Assembly (NCBI GenBank): GCA_965230525.1
Contig: OZ246008.1
Coordinates: 1,984,001 to 2,048,000, forward strand
Origin: GCA-002733465 sp965230525
GTDB lineage: Bacteria; Pseudomonadota; Gammaproteobacteria; Enterobacterales; Kangiellaceae
Direction of reading: 5' to 3'
DNA length: 64,000 bases
Positions within the stretch are counted from its first letter, which is position 1. Every line of letters starts with the position of its first letter. Under the pieces are notes generated by a model. The model had not been told where the DNA came from. It made no database searches and saw only the letters and a list, made by a program, of their open reading frames with translations. Below are positions 52,642 to 61,536 of the stretch, one piece after another. The position numbers were made by a program, and so were the translations under genes.

Positions 52642-53073
52642 TTACTTGTAACTTGCAACTACTTTTACATCACTAGTTTTGCTGGCCGCATCAATATAAC
52701 CAATGACAGCCGGATTCTCTGCAACCAGTTTGATGACTTCCGCGTCGCTAGCCAATTCTTTCGGTGGATTGCCTTTACCACTGAAAACCAATTTTGACCA
52801 ATAAGCTTTCATTTGGCTTGGCGATTTTCCTAAGGCCGCTTTGTCAAAAGTCTTGCGAACATCGGAACTTGTCGATTGATTAACCGATAAGATGGTACCG
52901 CCACCAGGAAATGATTTCATTTTTCCGAGGAAGATACGCTTAACATCGCTTTCAGTGAGTGCTGCGCTATTAGAAGGATTAGTAATTACTAAAACTTCAG
53001 CCGATACCGTAGGTGCCAAAATAAATAGCAATGACAGCAGGAAGGTAATTGATAATTTATTAAATAATTTCAT
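52642..53073 (-). CDS. Small PstS-like periplasmic binding protein
   Basis: 143 residues with a signal peptide (MKLFNKLSITFLLSLLFILAPTVSA) and a strong AGGAGGG before the ATG. The mature part is one lobe of a phosphate-binding-like protein: VLVITNPSNSAALTESDVKR, IFLGKMKSFPGGGTILSVNQ, KAYWSKLVFSGKGNPPKELA and VAENPAVIGYIDAAS. It is much shorter than classical PstS (about 320 residues) and there are no PstCAB genes. Such short forms next to a porin-like protein are common in marine Vibrio/Shewanella-type genomes. It follows the porin gene by 12 bases, so the two share a transcript. Confidence 0.88.
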   Translation of the reverse strand: MKLFNKLSITFLLSLLFILAPTVSAEVLVITNPSNSAALTESDVKRIFLGKMKSFPGGGTILSVNQSTSSDVRKTFDKAALGKSPSQMKAYWSKLVFSGKGNPPKELASDAEVIKLVAENPAVIGYIDAASKTSDVKVVASYK

Positions 53074-53085
53074 GTTAACGCCCTC

Positions 53086-54252
53086 CTAAAATACTGTTGT
53101 TAAAGCGAACTGAAACAACGAGGCTTCAGAGGCCAATGCGGGATGCTCATCGTCAAACTTAGAAAATTCAAATTTAGCCGCTACAGAGCTAGACACGTCC
53201 CATCTTAAGCCTAGAGTATAAGATGTGCTGTCTTCTTCAACCGATGTTAGTAAGCCCTGACTCTGAAGAAGTAGTCCGTCTAATTGAGGGCTTACACCCT
53301 GAGGAACATCGGAAAAAAGAGAAAAGTCTGAAACATCTTCGTCTTCACCATAAGTAAAGTGAATTAATACGTCTCCGATCCTTTTACCGAAGGAAATATA
53401 ATAGGAGTCTTGATCTGGGAAGAAGTTATCGCTTGGCTCTATTTGCGTATATTCGGCTACAATCAAGATTGTTTCGAGGTCAATTGTGAACCCGACGCTA
53501 GCAAACGTACCTTTATCTTCGACAATTTCTAACCCATCAGCAATACCACTAAAGTCTCCGAGTGGAGCAAACGCAGGGTTTCTCCATCCGTCGGTAAGAG
53601 GAACAATTGTAGTGAAAGGAATTGTTAAATCTGCTTGGGCATAACTCGCTCGAAAAGTAAACCAGTCCATATTCATTGTCCACGATGCACTAACAATATC
53701 CGCGAAGTCTGTTTCTATTTCTTCGGTGAATATAAATGCTGTGTCTGAATTGCGACCATATGAAAGTTGTAAAGTTGTATCGAAGCTGCCTAGAGTACCA
53801 GTGTAGATAGAGCCTATTCCATCAAATACATCAAATGGAAGACTATAAACTCCAGCAGGTGGCTTAATCCAATGATAAGCGTAAGATACATCTAAGAAAT
53901 CAGAATACATGTAAAATGGCGCTCGTTGTCTTCCGAACAATAACCGCCAGTTATCGCTTGCATCATAACTAATGTAAGCCCACTCGGCGTTGATGTCCCA
54001 GCCTTCAGAGCCGCGAGCGAGAAGCTGTGTTGTAACGCCCCAGCCATTTCCTAGGTCGCTGGAAGCCTGTAATGCGATTAGCGAACCATTATCAAAACTA
54101 AAGCTATCGTTATAGCCAAGCAGTTCCTCATCTTCGTCCATGGTTAAACCACCAGCGATTGTTGCAAATCCAGAAAAATCAATTTCTGCTGCCGATGTTT
54201 GCCAACTAAACATCAAACAGCCGACGAGTAGTAGTTTTTTGAAAAGTGCCAT
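53086..54252 (-). CDS. Porin-like outer-membrane beta-barrel protein
   Basis: 388 residues with signal peptide MALFKKLLLVGCLMFSWQTSAA and TTGGAG upstream. The mature protein shows alternating beta-strand patterns with acidic turns and YSDFLDVSYAYHWIKPPAGV, an element often seen in porin-like proteins encoded next to PstS-like genes; it ends with an aromatic-terminated strand (LFQFALTTVF). It probably forms a channel or is an outer-membrane part of a sensing system with the downstream binding protein. No recognised substrate. Confidence 0.85.
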   Translation of the reverse strand: MALFKKLLLVGCLMFSWQTSAAEIDFSGFATIAGGLTMDEDEELLGYNDSFSFDNGSLIALQASSDLGNGWGVTTQLLARGSEGWDINAEWAYISYDASDNWRLLFGRQRAPFYMYSDFLDVSYAYHWIKPPAGVYSLPFDVFDGIGSIYTGTLGSFDTTLQLSYGRNSDTAFIFTEEIETDFADIVSASWTMNMDWFTFRASYAQADLTIPFTTIVPLTDGWRNPAFAPLGDFSGIADGLEIVEDKGTFASVGFTIDLETILIVAEYTQIEPSDNFFPDQDSYYISFGKRIGDVLIHFTYGEDEDVSDFSLFSDVPQGVSPQLDGLLLQSQGLLTSVEEDSTSYTLGLRWDVSSSVAAKFEFSKFDDEHPALASEASLFQFALTTVF

Positions 54253-54348
54253 TGTTTATATCTCCAAAACGTTGAGTAAATCAAACGGTTAGTTATAGTT
54301 AAAATTAAAATCCCGAAAAGGTTAGTTAAGCTATTGTTGTTAGGTTAG

Positions 54349-55968
54349 TTAAACTTTGAATTGCGAAGTTATGGTGTCTAGTACACTGGCTAATTCCGAT
54401 AATTGACCACTTGCCTCATCAAGTTGTGCACTGGCCTTATTGGATTCGCTTGTTTTCTCTTGAATCGCAGAGACTTTCCTCACCAAAGAATGTGAAACTT
54501 CTGACTGGTATTTGGTATCGTCAGCAATTTCTTGGTTCATTTTGTCAATCCGTACAATCTTAGTAGTAATATCTTGTATGCTATCACCCGCTAAATTAGC
54601 GTTGTTGACACTGTTTTCCGCCATATTTTGACTGAGTTCCATTTTGCTAACAGCATCATCCGCCGCCGACTTTAGCTCATCAAGAATCACATTGATTTCT
54701 TCTGTTGACTCTTGTGTTCTCGACGCCAAATTTCTCACTTCATCAGCAACTACTGCAAAACCACGACCTTGTTCGCCCGCTCTTGCTGCTTCGATAGCCG
54801 CATTGAGTGCAAGCAAGTTAGTTTGTTCTGCAATACCTTTAATAACTTCCAATACAACATTGACTTTATTGGAGCCTTGTTCAAGTTTGTTCACCGCTGT
54901 CGATGAATCGGTTATGTTATCGGCAAGTTGGCTAATACTTGAGACAGTTTCTTGTACAACATCAAATCCTTTATTCGCATCGGTGGTGGCTTCTCTTGCC
55001 GATTCAGATGCTTGTTGCGCATTTTGCGATATTCTTTCCACGCTTTGATTCATTTCTTCGACTGAGAGCTTGGATTGTTCGGCGCTAGTTTGCTGTTCTT
55101 CAAAGATAATTTGCGAACGATGAGTCAGCTCGCGGATGGAATCTGCTGCCTTAGCCAATGGTTTGGCGGTGCCAACCGTTTGTTCAATGGCATTATGTAG
55201 TTTTACAATAAAGCTGTTAAACCAATAGACTAAATCGCCGATTTCATCGCGGTTTTGAGTGCTGATTCTTACCGTTAAGTCGCCATCTTCTTCGGCAATA
55301 TTTTTCATTGATCCAATAATGTCGGTTAAGCTCGATTTAATCGATAAACTAATTGGAATCGCAACAGCGAACAGTAATACAATGGTAGCAACCCCAATGA
55401 TAATACCGAGTGAGTTAGTTGCTTCAGTGTTCTCTTCTACGGTAACAAAAGCCTGCAAGAAATCCTGGTTTCGCTGCTGATTAAAACGCTTGAGGTGTTC
55501 TTGTAAGTCGCTGAGAAGTTTAGACATTTTGGTACTACTATCGCCAACCGTCGAAAAGTCGATGGTCTCGTCCAGCATACCTTTGGAAAGGCTGTACGCA
55601 TGTTGAAAATAGCTGTCTAATTGGGCCGATATTTCGTTAATTTCGGCGCCGATCTCATTGTCAATTCGAGCTGCTTCATTGAGTTGATCTTTTAAAGTGG
55701 TGTACAACTCAGATGCTTCTTGTAGCTGCTCTTCTTCGCCCATCGAAACTGCGTCACTTAATTTAATTTTTATGTTATCCAGCGAGATCAGACTACGCTC
55801 AGAAATTTGCAGTAGTGGAAATTGCACATCTTTTGCGTTTTTCAACAGCGTAACGTTATCGCTCATTGCAAACATACTGGTCAACAAGTAGATTAAAAAT
55901 CCGATCGCACCAAAAACAGGAATGACCAAGATTTTGGTTTGGACTGATAATCGTCTTACGAAATCCAT
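54349..55968 (-). CDS. Methyl-accepting chemotaxis protein
   Basis: 539 residues. Two membrane segments (about 12-35 and 186-207) flank a periplasmic four-helix bundle sensor of about 150 residues. A HAMP domain follows (SIKSSLTDIIGSMKNIAEED), then the long cytoplasmic coiled-coil signalling domain with the hairpin tip EVIKGIAEQTNLLALNAAIE and AGEQGRGFAVVADEVRNLAS, which contacts CheA and CheW. No other chemotaxis gene is in the window. Its place directly before the porin and PstS-like genes on the same strand (97-base gap) suggests that these two might supply its ligand. Confidence 0.95.
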   Translation of the reverse strand: MDFVRRLSVQTKILVIPVFGAIGFLIYLLTSMFAMSDNVTLLKNAKDVQFPLLQISERSLISLDNIKIKLSDAVSMGEEEQLQEASELYTTLKDQLNEAARIDNEIGAEINEISAQLDSYFQHAYSLSKGMLDETIDFSTVGDSSTKMSKLLSDLQEHLKRFNQQRNQDFLQAFVTVEENTEATNSLGIIIGVATIVLLFAVAIPISLSIKSSLTDIIGSMKNIAEEDGDLTVRISTQNRDEIGDLVYWFNSFIVKLHNAIEQTVGTAKPLAKAADSIRELTHRSQIIFEEQQTSAEQSKLSVEEMNQSVERISQNAQQASESAREATTDANKGFDVVQETVSSISQLADNITDSSTAVNKLEQGSNKVNVVLEVIKGIAEQTNLLALNAAIEAARAGEQGRGFAVVADEVRNLASRTQESTEEINVILDELKSAADDAVSKMELSQNMAENSVNNANLAGDSIQDITTKIVRIDKMNQEIADDTKYQSEVSHSLVRKVSAIQEKTSESNKASAQLDEASGQLSELASVLDTITSQFKV

Positions 55969-56182
55969 TAGAATGCCATTTAAATTAGTGGTTTTGAGTA
56001 CTTTGAGTGTAGTAGAGGGATTTAAAAAATGCGAATCTTAGAACACTTGATAATTTAAAAAAATGTGAGTTTTTATGAATATGCCTCATAGGCATATTAA
56101 TGGGCGGGCAATATAACAGAAAGAACTATAAATGCAAGCCGTTTGCCTTTAAATACAATAAGTTAACAAGACTTGGTGTATT

Positions 56183-57268
56183 TTAGCTTAAGACGTGTTC
56201 GTTTACCTGATTTAATATTTGATGAGTGACAGGCGTATTCAGCCCGATGGCTTCTTGTTGGCTTAGTTTAAAGGCCACTGTTTGGACTTTGTTTCGAGCT
56301 TGCATGACGCGATAAGGGTTTTTTAAATAATAAAACAGCCGCCAAGTAACCGCGTGGTCGCCATTATCAACAACCATAATACTCGGCTTGATCTCTGCGT
56401 TCATTCCTGCTTCTGCTTCTACCGATTGTTGCCAAACTTGTTGCAAAAAACCTTCCACAGATGCGGGCGAGTGTTCGTAGCCTATCTTGAAGTCCAAGTA
56501 GTCTTTAAATCCACTTTTGCTGCAGTTTGAGAGTGTTTCGACTGTCGCATTTCGAAGCTTCGAATTAGGGATGGTTATTTCATGTTTTTGTACTAAATCT
56601 CGTATCGTGGTTTGCGATAGCGTGATCTGAATGACTACGCCAACGATGTCGAATTCTTTAACTCGAATAACTGAGCCCGCTTCGACCGAACTGTTGTAGT
56701 GCATAATTAAGCCACTGATCATATCGCCTAAAAAATAATCTTTAGAGGCAAATAAAATAATTAAAATTCCACCTACCACTGAAGTGGCCTGCAACCAACT
56801 ATTGAGCTCCCAAATATTGATGATAACTAAAAACGCGATGGATGCGACAAGCAGTAGTCCGATTAAACCGATTACCTCACTGGCATAAGAGTCGCTGCGA
56901 AACTGTTCGCCGTCGATTTGCTTTGTCTTTCCAAAACGCAACACGATCCAGTCTTGCACGTAATGTAAAATAATATACGCAAGCAAAATGGTCAGTCCGG
57001 TTTGCGAGATTTGCTGTAAGTGAGAAATTCTAAAACCAAGTAAAATTTCTACTAAGCCGGTAAAGGCATAGATCATGAATAGGGCAAGATTGATGGCTCG
57101 GAGGCCAAGCATTCGATTGCGAGTGGCGGAGTTCGATTTGTTATTGGGCGAGCGGCGAATAACCCAGCCGGCAAATACAAAAATGAGTAAGTTTAGGCTA
57201 ATTACTACATAGTCTAGTGCTTGAAAAGGTAGCTGCTGATAAAGTTGATTTAACCAGTGTTGCTCCAT
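56183..57268 (-). CDS. MscS-family mechanosensitive channel
   Basis: 361 residues with GGAG before the ATG. About five hydrophobic segments occupy the first 190 residues (ALDYVVISLNLLIFVFAGWV, AINLALFMIYAFTGLVEILL, GLTILLAYIILHYVQDWIVL, VIGLIGLLLVASIAFLVIIN, ATSVVGGILIILFAS). The MscS beta-domain follows, with GDMISGLIMHYNSSVEAGSV, IRVKEFDIVGVVIQITLSQT and ITIPNSKLRNATVETLSNCS. A C-terminal mixed domain completes the family layout. It protects against osmotic downshock. Single gene. Confidence 0.92.
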   Translation of the reverse strand: MEQHWLNQLYQQLPFQALDYVVISLNLLIFVFAGWVIRRSPNNKSNSATRNRMLGLRAINLALFMIYAFTGLVEILLGFRISHLQQISQTGLTILLAYIILHYVQDWIVLRFGKTKQIDGEQFRSDSYASEVIGLIGLLLVASIAFLVIINIWELNSWLQATSVVGGILIILFASKDYFLGDMISGLIMHYNSSVEAGSVIRVKEFDIVGVVIQITLSQTTIRDLVQKHEITIPNSKLRNATVETLSNCSKSGFKDYLDFKIGYEHSPASVEGFLQQVWQQSVEAEAGMNAEIKPSIMVVDNGDHAVTWRLFYYLKNPYRVMQARNKVQTVAFKLSQQEAIGLNTPVTHQILNQVNEHVLS

Positions 57269-57446
57269 AATTATGTTGCTCCCAATAACGGCGTTCCATG
57301 CTTAATTTCAGCGGACTAAAAACAGTCCGTTGACTTTGATATATTAGTTCTTAAAAGAGTATGTTAAGCCCATCCATTAAACTAGTTTAGCAGTGGCATT
57401 TGTTGATTAGCAACCAACTTGTCGCTTACTCTTGGCGCTTGCGCTA

Positions 57447-57722
57447 TTAATCGTCTTTATTCTCTTGGTCAAACAAGACATCGCGCATTCGCCAAACCCA
57501 AATACCGATATAGCCGGGTATTGCGTAAATTACCCCCAAGACGAGTATAAAGCTAAGCGAATAGAAAACTAGCGAGCTCTCTAATTCGCTGGTAATTATA
57601 AGTGCTAACATGGCAACTAGCGAAATGAACGAACCAAGCGCTAATTGCCCTATCTGACGCTTTGGTGTTAAAGCCATCTGATGCAACCTGCGATATACGC
57701 TGCTATTCGAATTAAGCTTCAT
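57447..57722 (-). CDS. Small two-helix membrane protein overlapping modC
   Basis: 91 residues from the ATG at 57722, which overlaps the 3' end of modC by 11 bases; an internal Met (MALTPKRQIG) at 57677 is an alternative. Two hydrophobic segments: LALGSFISLVAMLALIITSE and LVFYSLSFILVLGVIYAIPGYIG, the second Gly/Ile-rich, followed by IWVWRMRDVLFDQENKDD. No family was recognised. It may be an accessory of the molybdate operon only by position. Confidence 0.55.
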   Translation of the reverse strand: MKLNSNSSVYRRLHQMALTPKRQIGQLALGSFISLVAMLALIITSELESSLVFYSLSFILVLGVIYAIPGYIGIWVWRMRDVLFDQENKDD

Positions 57723-58875
57723 TTTTTGGTTGCAACATTGGTTGGTGATTGACGAGAGGGCGATCATTGGTGAGTGCGATTTCGAAGGGTAATACTGTGA
57801 TTGATTTAAATTGAGCGAATAAAGACATGCCTTCTTCAATCGCCAATTCAACCAATGACTTTTTGGTGATAAATGTCGTTAAAAAGCACTCAGCAAAAGC
57901 CAATTTTATCAAAAATTGATGTTGGTTAATTTCGGTGAAGTTGACAACTCTTACCGGCAAACAGTTCAAAATGCTTGACTGTGAATTGGGTTGTTTACTG
58001 ACTGAAATATCGGTTGCTTTAATTTCTAGTAATACGCTTGTCGATGGCTTAAGTGGTTTGTTACCAGCCCAAATGGAATGCCCCTGATGGCTTAATAAGT
58101 TGATCGAGTATTCGGCATGGAATTCTTCGGCGGTTGCAACGATATGGTTAACTGCGTCTGTAGTCTGTGCAAAGCTACCGTTTATATCTGTTGCAACATC
58201 ATCATAAATTCCGGACTGCACGATTGTACCTTGTTCAAATGTCATTAAATTCTGACTTAAAAAGGCATGTTCAATTCGGTTGTGTGAGGCAAAAACAATT
58301 GGCAGCCGCGTTGTCTGATTGAGCATTTTTAGGTAACTCATGATTTGACTTTTATGCACGTCATCTTGTGCCGAAAAAGGCTCGTCTAATAATAATAAAT
58401 TTTTACTGGCAATGATGGCTCGTGCGAGTCCAACACGTTGCTTCTGTCCGCCTGAAATTTGCCAAGGCATACGACCTAACAACGCTTTCAAGTTTAAAGT
58501 GTTAACTAATAAGTCAAAGTCCAAACGTGAATCTTGATTGTTATGATTGGCTAAGCGGCCATTGTTTAAGCTAAATCTTATATTCTCTTCAACATTAAGA
58601 TGCGGAAAAAGGTCAACACTTTGAGGTAAATATCCGATGCCTCGATGTTCGCTCGCTAAAAATTGACCGCTTTTTGAGTTAACCCATTCTGAGTTCTTAT
58701 AGTTCAGCTGAGCTGTTTGAATAAACCGTTTATCTAAGCCACAAATTTGTCGAATAAATTTAGATTTACCACTTCCGGACGCACCATATAAACCGATTAT
58801 TTGGTCACACGGCAGTGCTTGATTGATACTCAAGTTAAACTGTTGATATTGACAATTAAGGGTAACTTTTATCAT
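57712..58875 (-). CDS. modC: Molybdate ABC transporter ATP-binding protein
   Basis: 387 residues from the ATG at 58875, which overlaps the modB stop (TGATG). ATPase domain: Walker A GLYGASGSGKSK, Q-loop GYLPQSVDLFPHLN, signature SGGQKQRVGLARAI and Walker B LLLLDEPFSAQDD. The C-terminal about 110 residues form a MOP/TOBE-type domain (SILNCLPVRVVNFTEINQHQ, SLVELAIEEGMSLFAQFKSI) that binds oxyanion in ModC proteins. This C-terminal domain and partner genes identify it as molybdate rather than sulfate. Energises ModB. Confidence 0.92.
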   Translation of the reverse strand: MIKVTLNCQYQQFNLSINQALPCDQIIGLYGASGSGKSKFIRQICGLDKRFIQTAQLNYKNSEWVNSKSGQFLASEHRGIGYLPQSVDLFPHLNVEENIRFSLNNGRLANHNNQDSRLDFDLLVNTLNLKALLGRMPWQISGGQKQRVGLARAIIASKNLLLLDEPFSAQDDVHKSQIMSYLKMLNQTTRLPIVFASHNRIEHAFLSQNLMTFEQGTIVQSGIYDDVATDINGSFAQTTDAVNHIVATAEEFHAEYSINLLSHQGHSIWAGNKPLKPSTSVLLEIKATDISVSKQPNSQSSILNCLPVRVVNFTEINQHQFLIKLAFAECFLTTFITKKSLVELAIEEGMSLFAQFKSITVLPFEIALTNDRPLVNHQPMLQPKNEA

Positions 58876-59558
58876 CAACTAAAACCAATTCGATTATTTT
58901 TTTGTCGGTACAGCCAAGTGAGCAATATCAGTGAAAAAACCACTAAACCGATAGACAACTGATGAGCTTGCTCAAATTGCAAGGTTTCAACGTGATCATA
59001 GATGGCAATAGACAGCACCCGAGTCTCTTCAGAAATGTTTCCACCGATCATAAGGACAACACCAAATTCTCCTAAGGTATGGGCAAATCCGAGGCTAAAA
59101 GCGCTGATTAATCCTGTTTTGCTTAGTGGGAAAATAATGCGTCGAACGAGTGGCCAGCCACTTGTGCCAAGGCTACGAGCGACTTCCAATGTGGCTTCTG
59201 GAATTGCCGCGAAAGTTGCTTGTAATGGTTGGATAACAAACGGCATGGAATAGATGATTGAGCCAATGACCAACCCTGAAAAACTAAACGCTAAGCTAGA
59301 GCCGGTTAATTTTATCCAGCTTGAACCAAACCAAGCGTCCGGTGAAAAGGCAATTAACAAATAGAATCCCAGTACTGTAGGTGGCAGTACTAATGGCAAG
59401 GCGACAAAAGCTTCGATTAAGGGCTTTATTCGCTGGCCTAGTAAGGATTGGGATGGACGTGCTAACCACCAAGCCAAGGGTAAACCAATAAGCAGCAAAA
59501 TTACGCTGGTCACTAGCGCTAATTTAAGGGTGATTATAATTGAAGTTAAATCCGACAT
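58875..59558 (-). CDS. modB: Molybdate ABC transporter permease
   Basis: 227 residues with five to six hydrophobic segments and the EAA-loop segment EVARSLGTSGWPLVRRIIFP that contacts the ATPase. LPPTVLGFYLLIAFSPDAWF and GFAHTLGEFGVVLMIGGNIS are typical of ModB/CysU permeases, the latter favouring molybdate (ModB). Forms the membrane channel of the ModABC importer. Overlaps modC by one base. Confidence 0.93.
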   Translation of the reverse strand: MSDLTSIIITLKLALVTSVILLLIGLPLAWWLARPSQSLLGQRIKPLIEAFVALPLVLPPTVLGFYLLIAFSPDAWFGSSWIKLTGSSLAFSFSGLVIGSIIYSMPFVIQPLQATFAAIPEATLEVARSLGTSGWPLVRRIIFPLSKTGLISAFSLGFAHTLGEFGVVLMIGGNISEETRVLSIAIYDHVETLQFEQAHQLSIGLVVFSLILLTWLYRQKNNRIGFS

Positions 59559-59738
59559 AGATGCAGTCTAAAACGACAGCGCTAGTATGGCAATTGCTCA
59601 GTCAATTGGATCTTGTCTATTTCAGTTCATCTAATCGCAGTCAAATCAGTTGCGATCTGACTGCGGTAAGTTATCCATTACAATGTATGACAGGTAGATA
59701 GTTCCGCTTAAGATGTTGTGGACCAATGTAACATGATT

Positions 59739-60350
59739 TTAGTAGTAAGGATTATCGCCTTGTTCGTGTTCCGTTATGTCTTTCACTCCGGTCACTTCCG
59801 GAATTTTTTCCATAAGCGTTTTTTCAATGCCTTCGCTTAAGGTCGTATCCACCATACCGCACCCTTGGCATCCTCCGCCAAATCTCAGCACCACAACGCC
59901 TTCATCGGTAAACTCTGCTAAAGAAACCTGGCCGCCATGGCTGGCTAATTGTGGGTTGATTTCTGCTTCAAGCAAGTATCGGATTCTGTCAATGGCAGGC
60001 GCATCGTCATCAACTTTTCTGGCCTTAGCATTAGGAGCCCGCAGGGTTAATTGACCACCCATATCATCGGTTTGGTAATCGATTTTTGCTTCATCCAAAT
60101 AGGGAATGCTGTCTTCGTCGATATAAGCGTTAAAATCTGGTAGCTCAATCTTTAGGTCATCTTTCTCGACCGCGTCTTGCGGGCAGTAGGAAACCCCGCA
60201 CTCGGCATGAGGAGTTCCAGGGTTGACCACAAACACTCTGATGCCAGTATCTGGCTCTTGGGATGAAAGCAGTTTTACAAAATGTGCTTGGGCTGCTTCG
60301 GTAATTTCGACTAAAGCGTGCTGATCGGTGGTTGATAAATCTTGTGTCAC
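59739..60350 (-). CDS. nfuA: Fe-S biogenesis protein NfuA
   Basis: 203 residues from a GTG start (GGAAG upstream). An N-terminal degenerate A-type domain (about 10-105; ITEAAQAHFVKLL) lacks two of the usual cluster Cys, and a C-terminal Nfu domain carries the cluster-binding GGGCQGCGMVDTTLSEGIEK (CxxC). This two-domain form is the NfuA architecture of gammaproteobacteria, where it carries and transfers [4Fe-4S] clusters under stress. It lies between modA and modB on the same strand with gaps of about 107 and 180 bases. Confidence 0.95.
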   Translation of the reverse strand: MTQDLSTTDQHALVEITEAAQAHFVKLLSSQEPDTGIRVFVVNPGTPHAECGVSYCPQDAVEKDDLKIELPDFNAYIDEDSIPYLDEAKIDYQTDDMGGQLTLRAPNAKARKVDDDAPAIDRIRYLLEAEINPQLASHGGQVSLAEFTDEGVVVLRFGGGCQGCGMVDTTLSEGIEKTLMEKIPEVTGVKDITEHEQGDNPYY

Positions 60351-60457
60351 AATATACTTCCGGTTTCGGGTGTCAATTTTCTCTAATATGCCACTAGGTT
60401 TGGGGCAATTGAGCAGCTTTTAAACACCTTAATTGATAATTTCGCTATTTTATCAGA

Positions 60458-61336
60458 CTAGTTGGTTAAATATCCCATGTTTTTTATAAGGGCTTGAGCT
60501 TTCGGGGAGCGCATAAACTGCAAAAAGTGTTCAGCCGCTTCACTGTTCTTGGTAGCCTTTAGAATAACCAGTTGCTGCTTTATTGGCGGATAGGATGTCG
60601 AATCTAACTCGATCAGGCAGCTCTTGTGATTTTGCTGAGGTACTGATTGCAGTGATTCGCTGTGGGATTTAGCGACAAAAGCAGCATCCACTACGCCAAG
60701 CTTGGCGAGCTGGGCAACTTGGGCAATATTCTCAGGGTATACCAGTTTATGGCCAATTTGTTGCCAATCAAGTGCCGACTTAATCAGTTCGCTTGCTGCA
60801 ACGCCGTAGGGTGCTAGTTTAGGGTTGGCGATTGCCAACTTCTTGACTGGCTCTTGAGTTAAAAACTTGAGACTCAGGTCGATGGCTGATTTATTTGAGT
60901 TTGGGCAGTTTTTCACCCAAAGTACAAGTTGGCCTTTTGCATAAGTAAATAAGCTTGATTCGAGCGCATGCTGGCTTTTAATCAATCGAATCGGTTTGTC
61001 TGTATCAGCTGAAAGAAATAAATCAAAGGGTGCACCATGCATAATTTGGTGATAGAGCTTACCGCTCGAGCCGCTACTAATATTGACCTTTATACCGCTT
61101 TGTTGCTCGAACTGATTGGCGAGTACTCGACTTGCCTGTAAAAAATTACTGGCCACCGCGATACGGAGTTGTATTTGTGACTGGCTGGCTACTGCAAAGG
61201 ATTTCGCTGTAACCACAGAGGTTAGCAAAACAACCGACGTTAGCGAAACAACCATCCTAACAGAAACAATTAGTAACATTATACCAAGCCACTTGGTCCA
61301 AGCGTTGTAGCTGGTTTGCATTGATTTAATCAGCAT
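60458..61336 (-). CDS. modA: Molybdate ABC transporter substrate-binding protein
   Basis: 292 residues. An extended N-terminal segment with a hydrophobic helix (MLLIVSVRMVVSLTSVVLLTSVVTA) precedes the mature protein that begins around IQLRIAVASNFLQASRVLAN. ModA features: IKVNISSGSSGKLYHQIMHG (oxyanion site), APFDLFLSADTDKPIRL, ANPKLAPYGVAASELI and VDAAFVAKSHSES. The N-terminus is longer than usual, so a downstream Met could be the true start. Delivers molybdate to ModBC. In this window it is separated from modBC by nfuA. Confidence 0.92.
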   Translation of the reverse strand: MLIKSMQTSYNAWTKWLGIMLLIVSVRMVVSLTSVVLLTSVVTAKSFAVASQSQIQLRIAVASNFLQASRVLANQFEQQSGIKVNISSGSSGKLYHQIMHGAPFDLFLSADTDKPIRLIKSQHALESSLFTYAKGQLVLWVKNCPNSNKSAIDLSLKFLTQEPVKKLAIANPKLAPYGVAASELIKSALDWQQIGHKLVYPENIAQVAQLAKLGVVDAAFVAKSHSESLQSVPQQNHKSCLIELDSTSYPPIKQQLVILKATKNSEAAEHFLQFMRSPKAQALIKNMGYLTN

Positions 61337-61536
61337 ATTTTTCTATTCTTGACGTCCGCTGCCTTTAATGCAGCCATAATCGCAAAACTTTTCAATAGGT
61401 TACGCGCTTAATAGCAAAATGGAAAGTGAGTCTTTTCTCACTCTTAACGCATTTGTATGCTCAATCCGGGAAAAACAAAATTTAGCCCGCAAGAGCGCAA
61501 AATGACTTTGCATCACTGCAAATTGGGGAATCTTGG

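Noticed and set aside
59559..59738. ModE-binding site upstream of modB
   Set aside because: No sequence resembling the ModE operator palindrome was found in the spacer.
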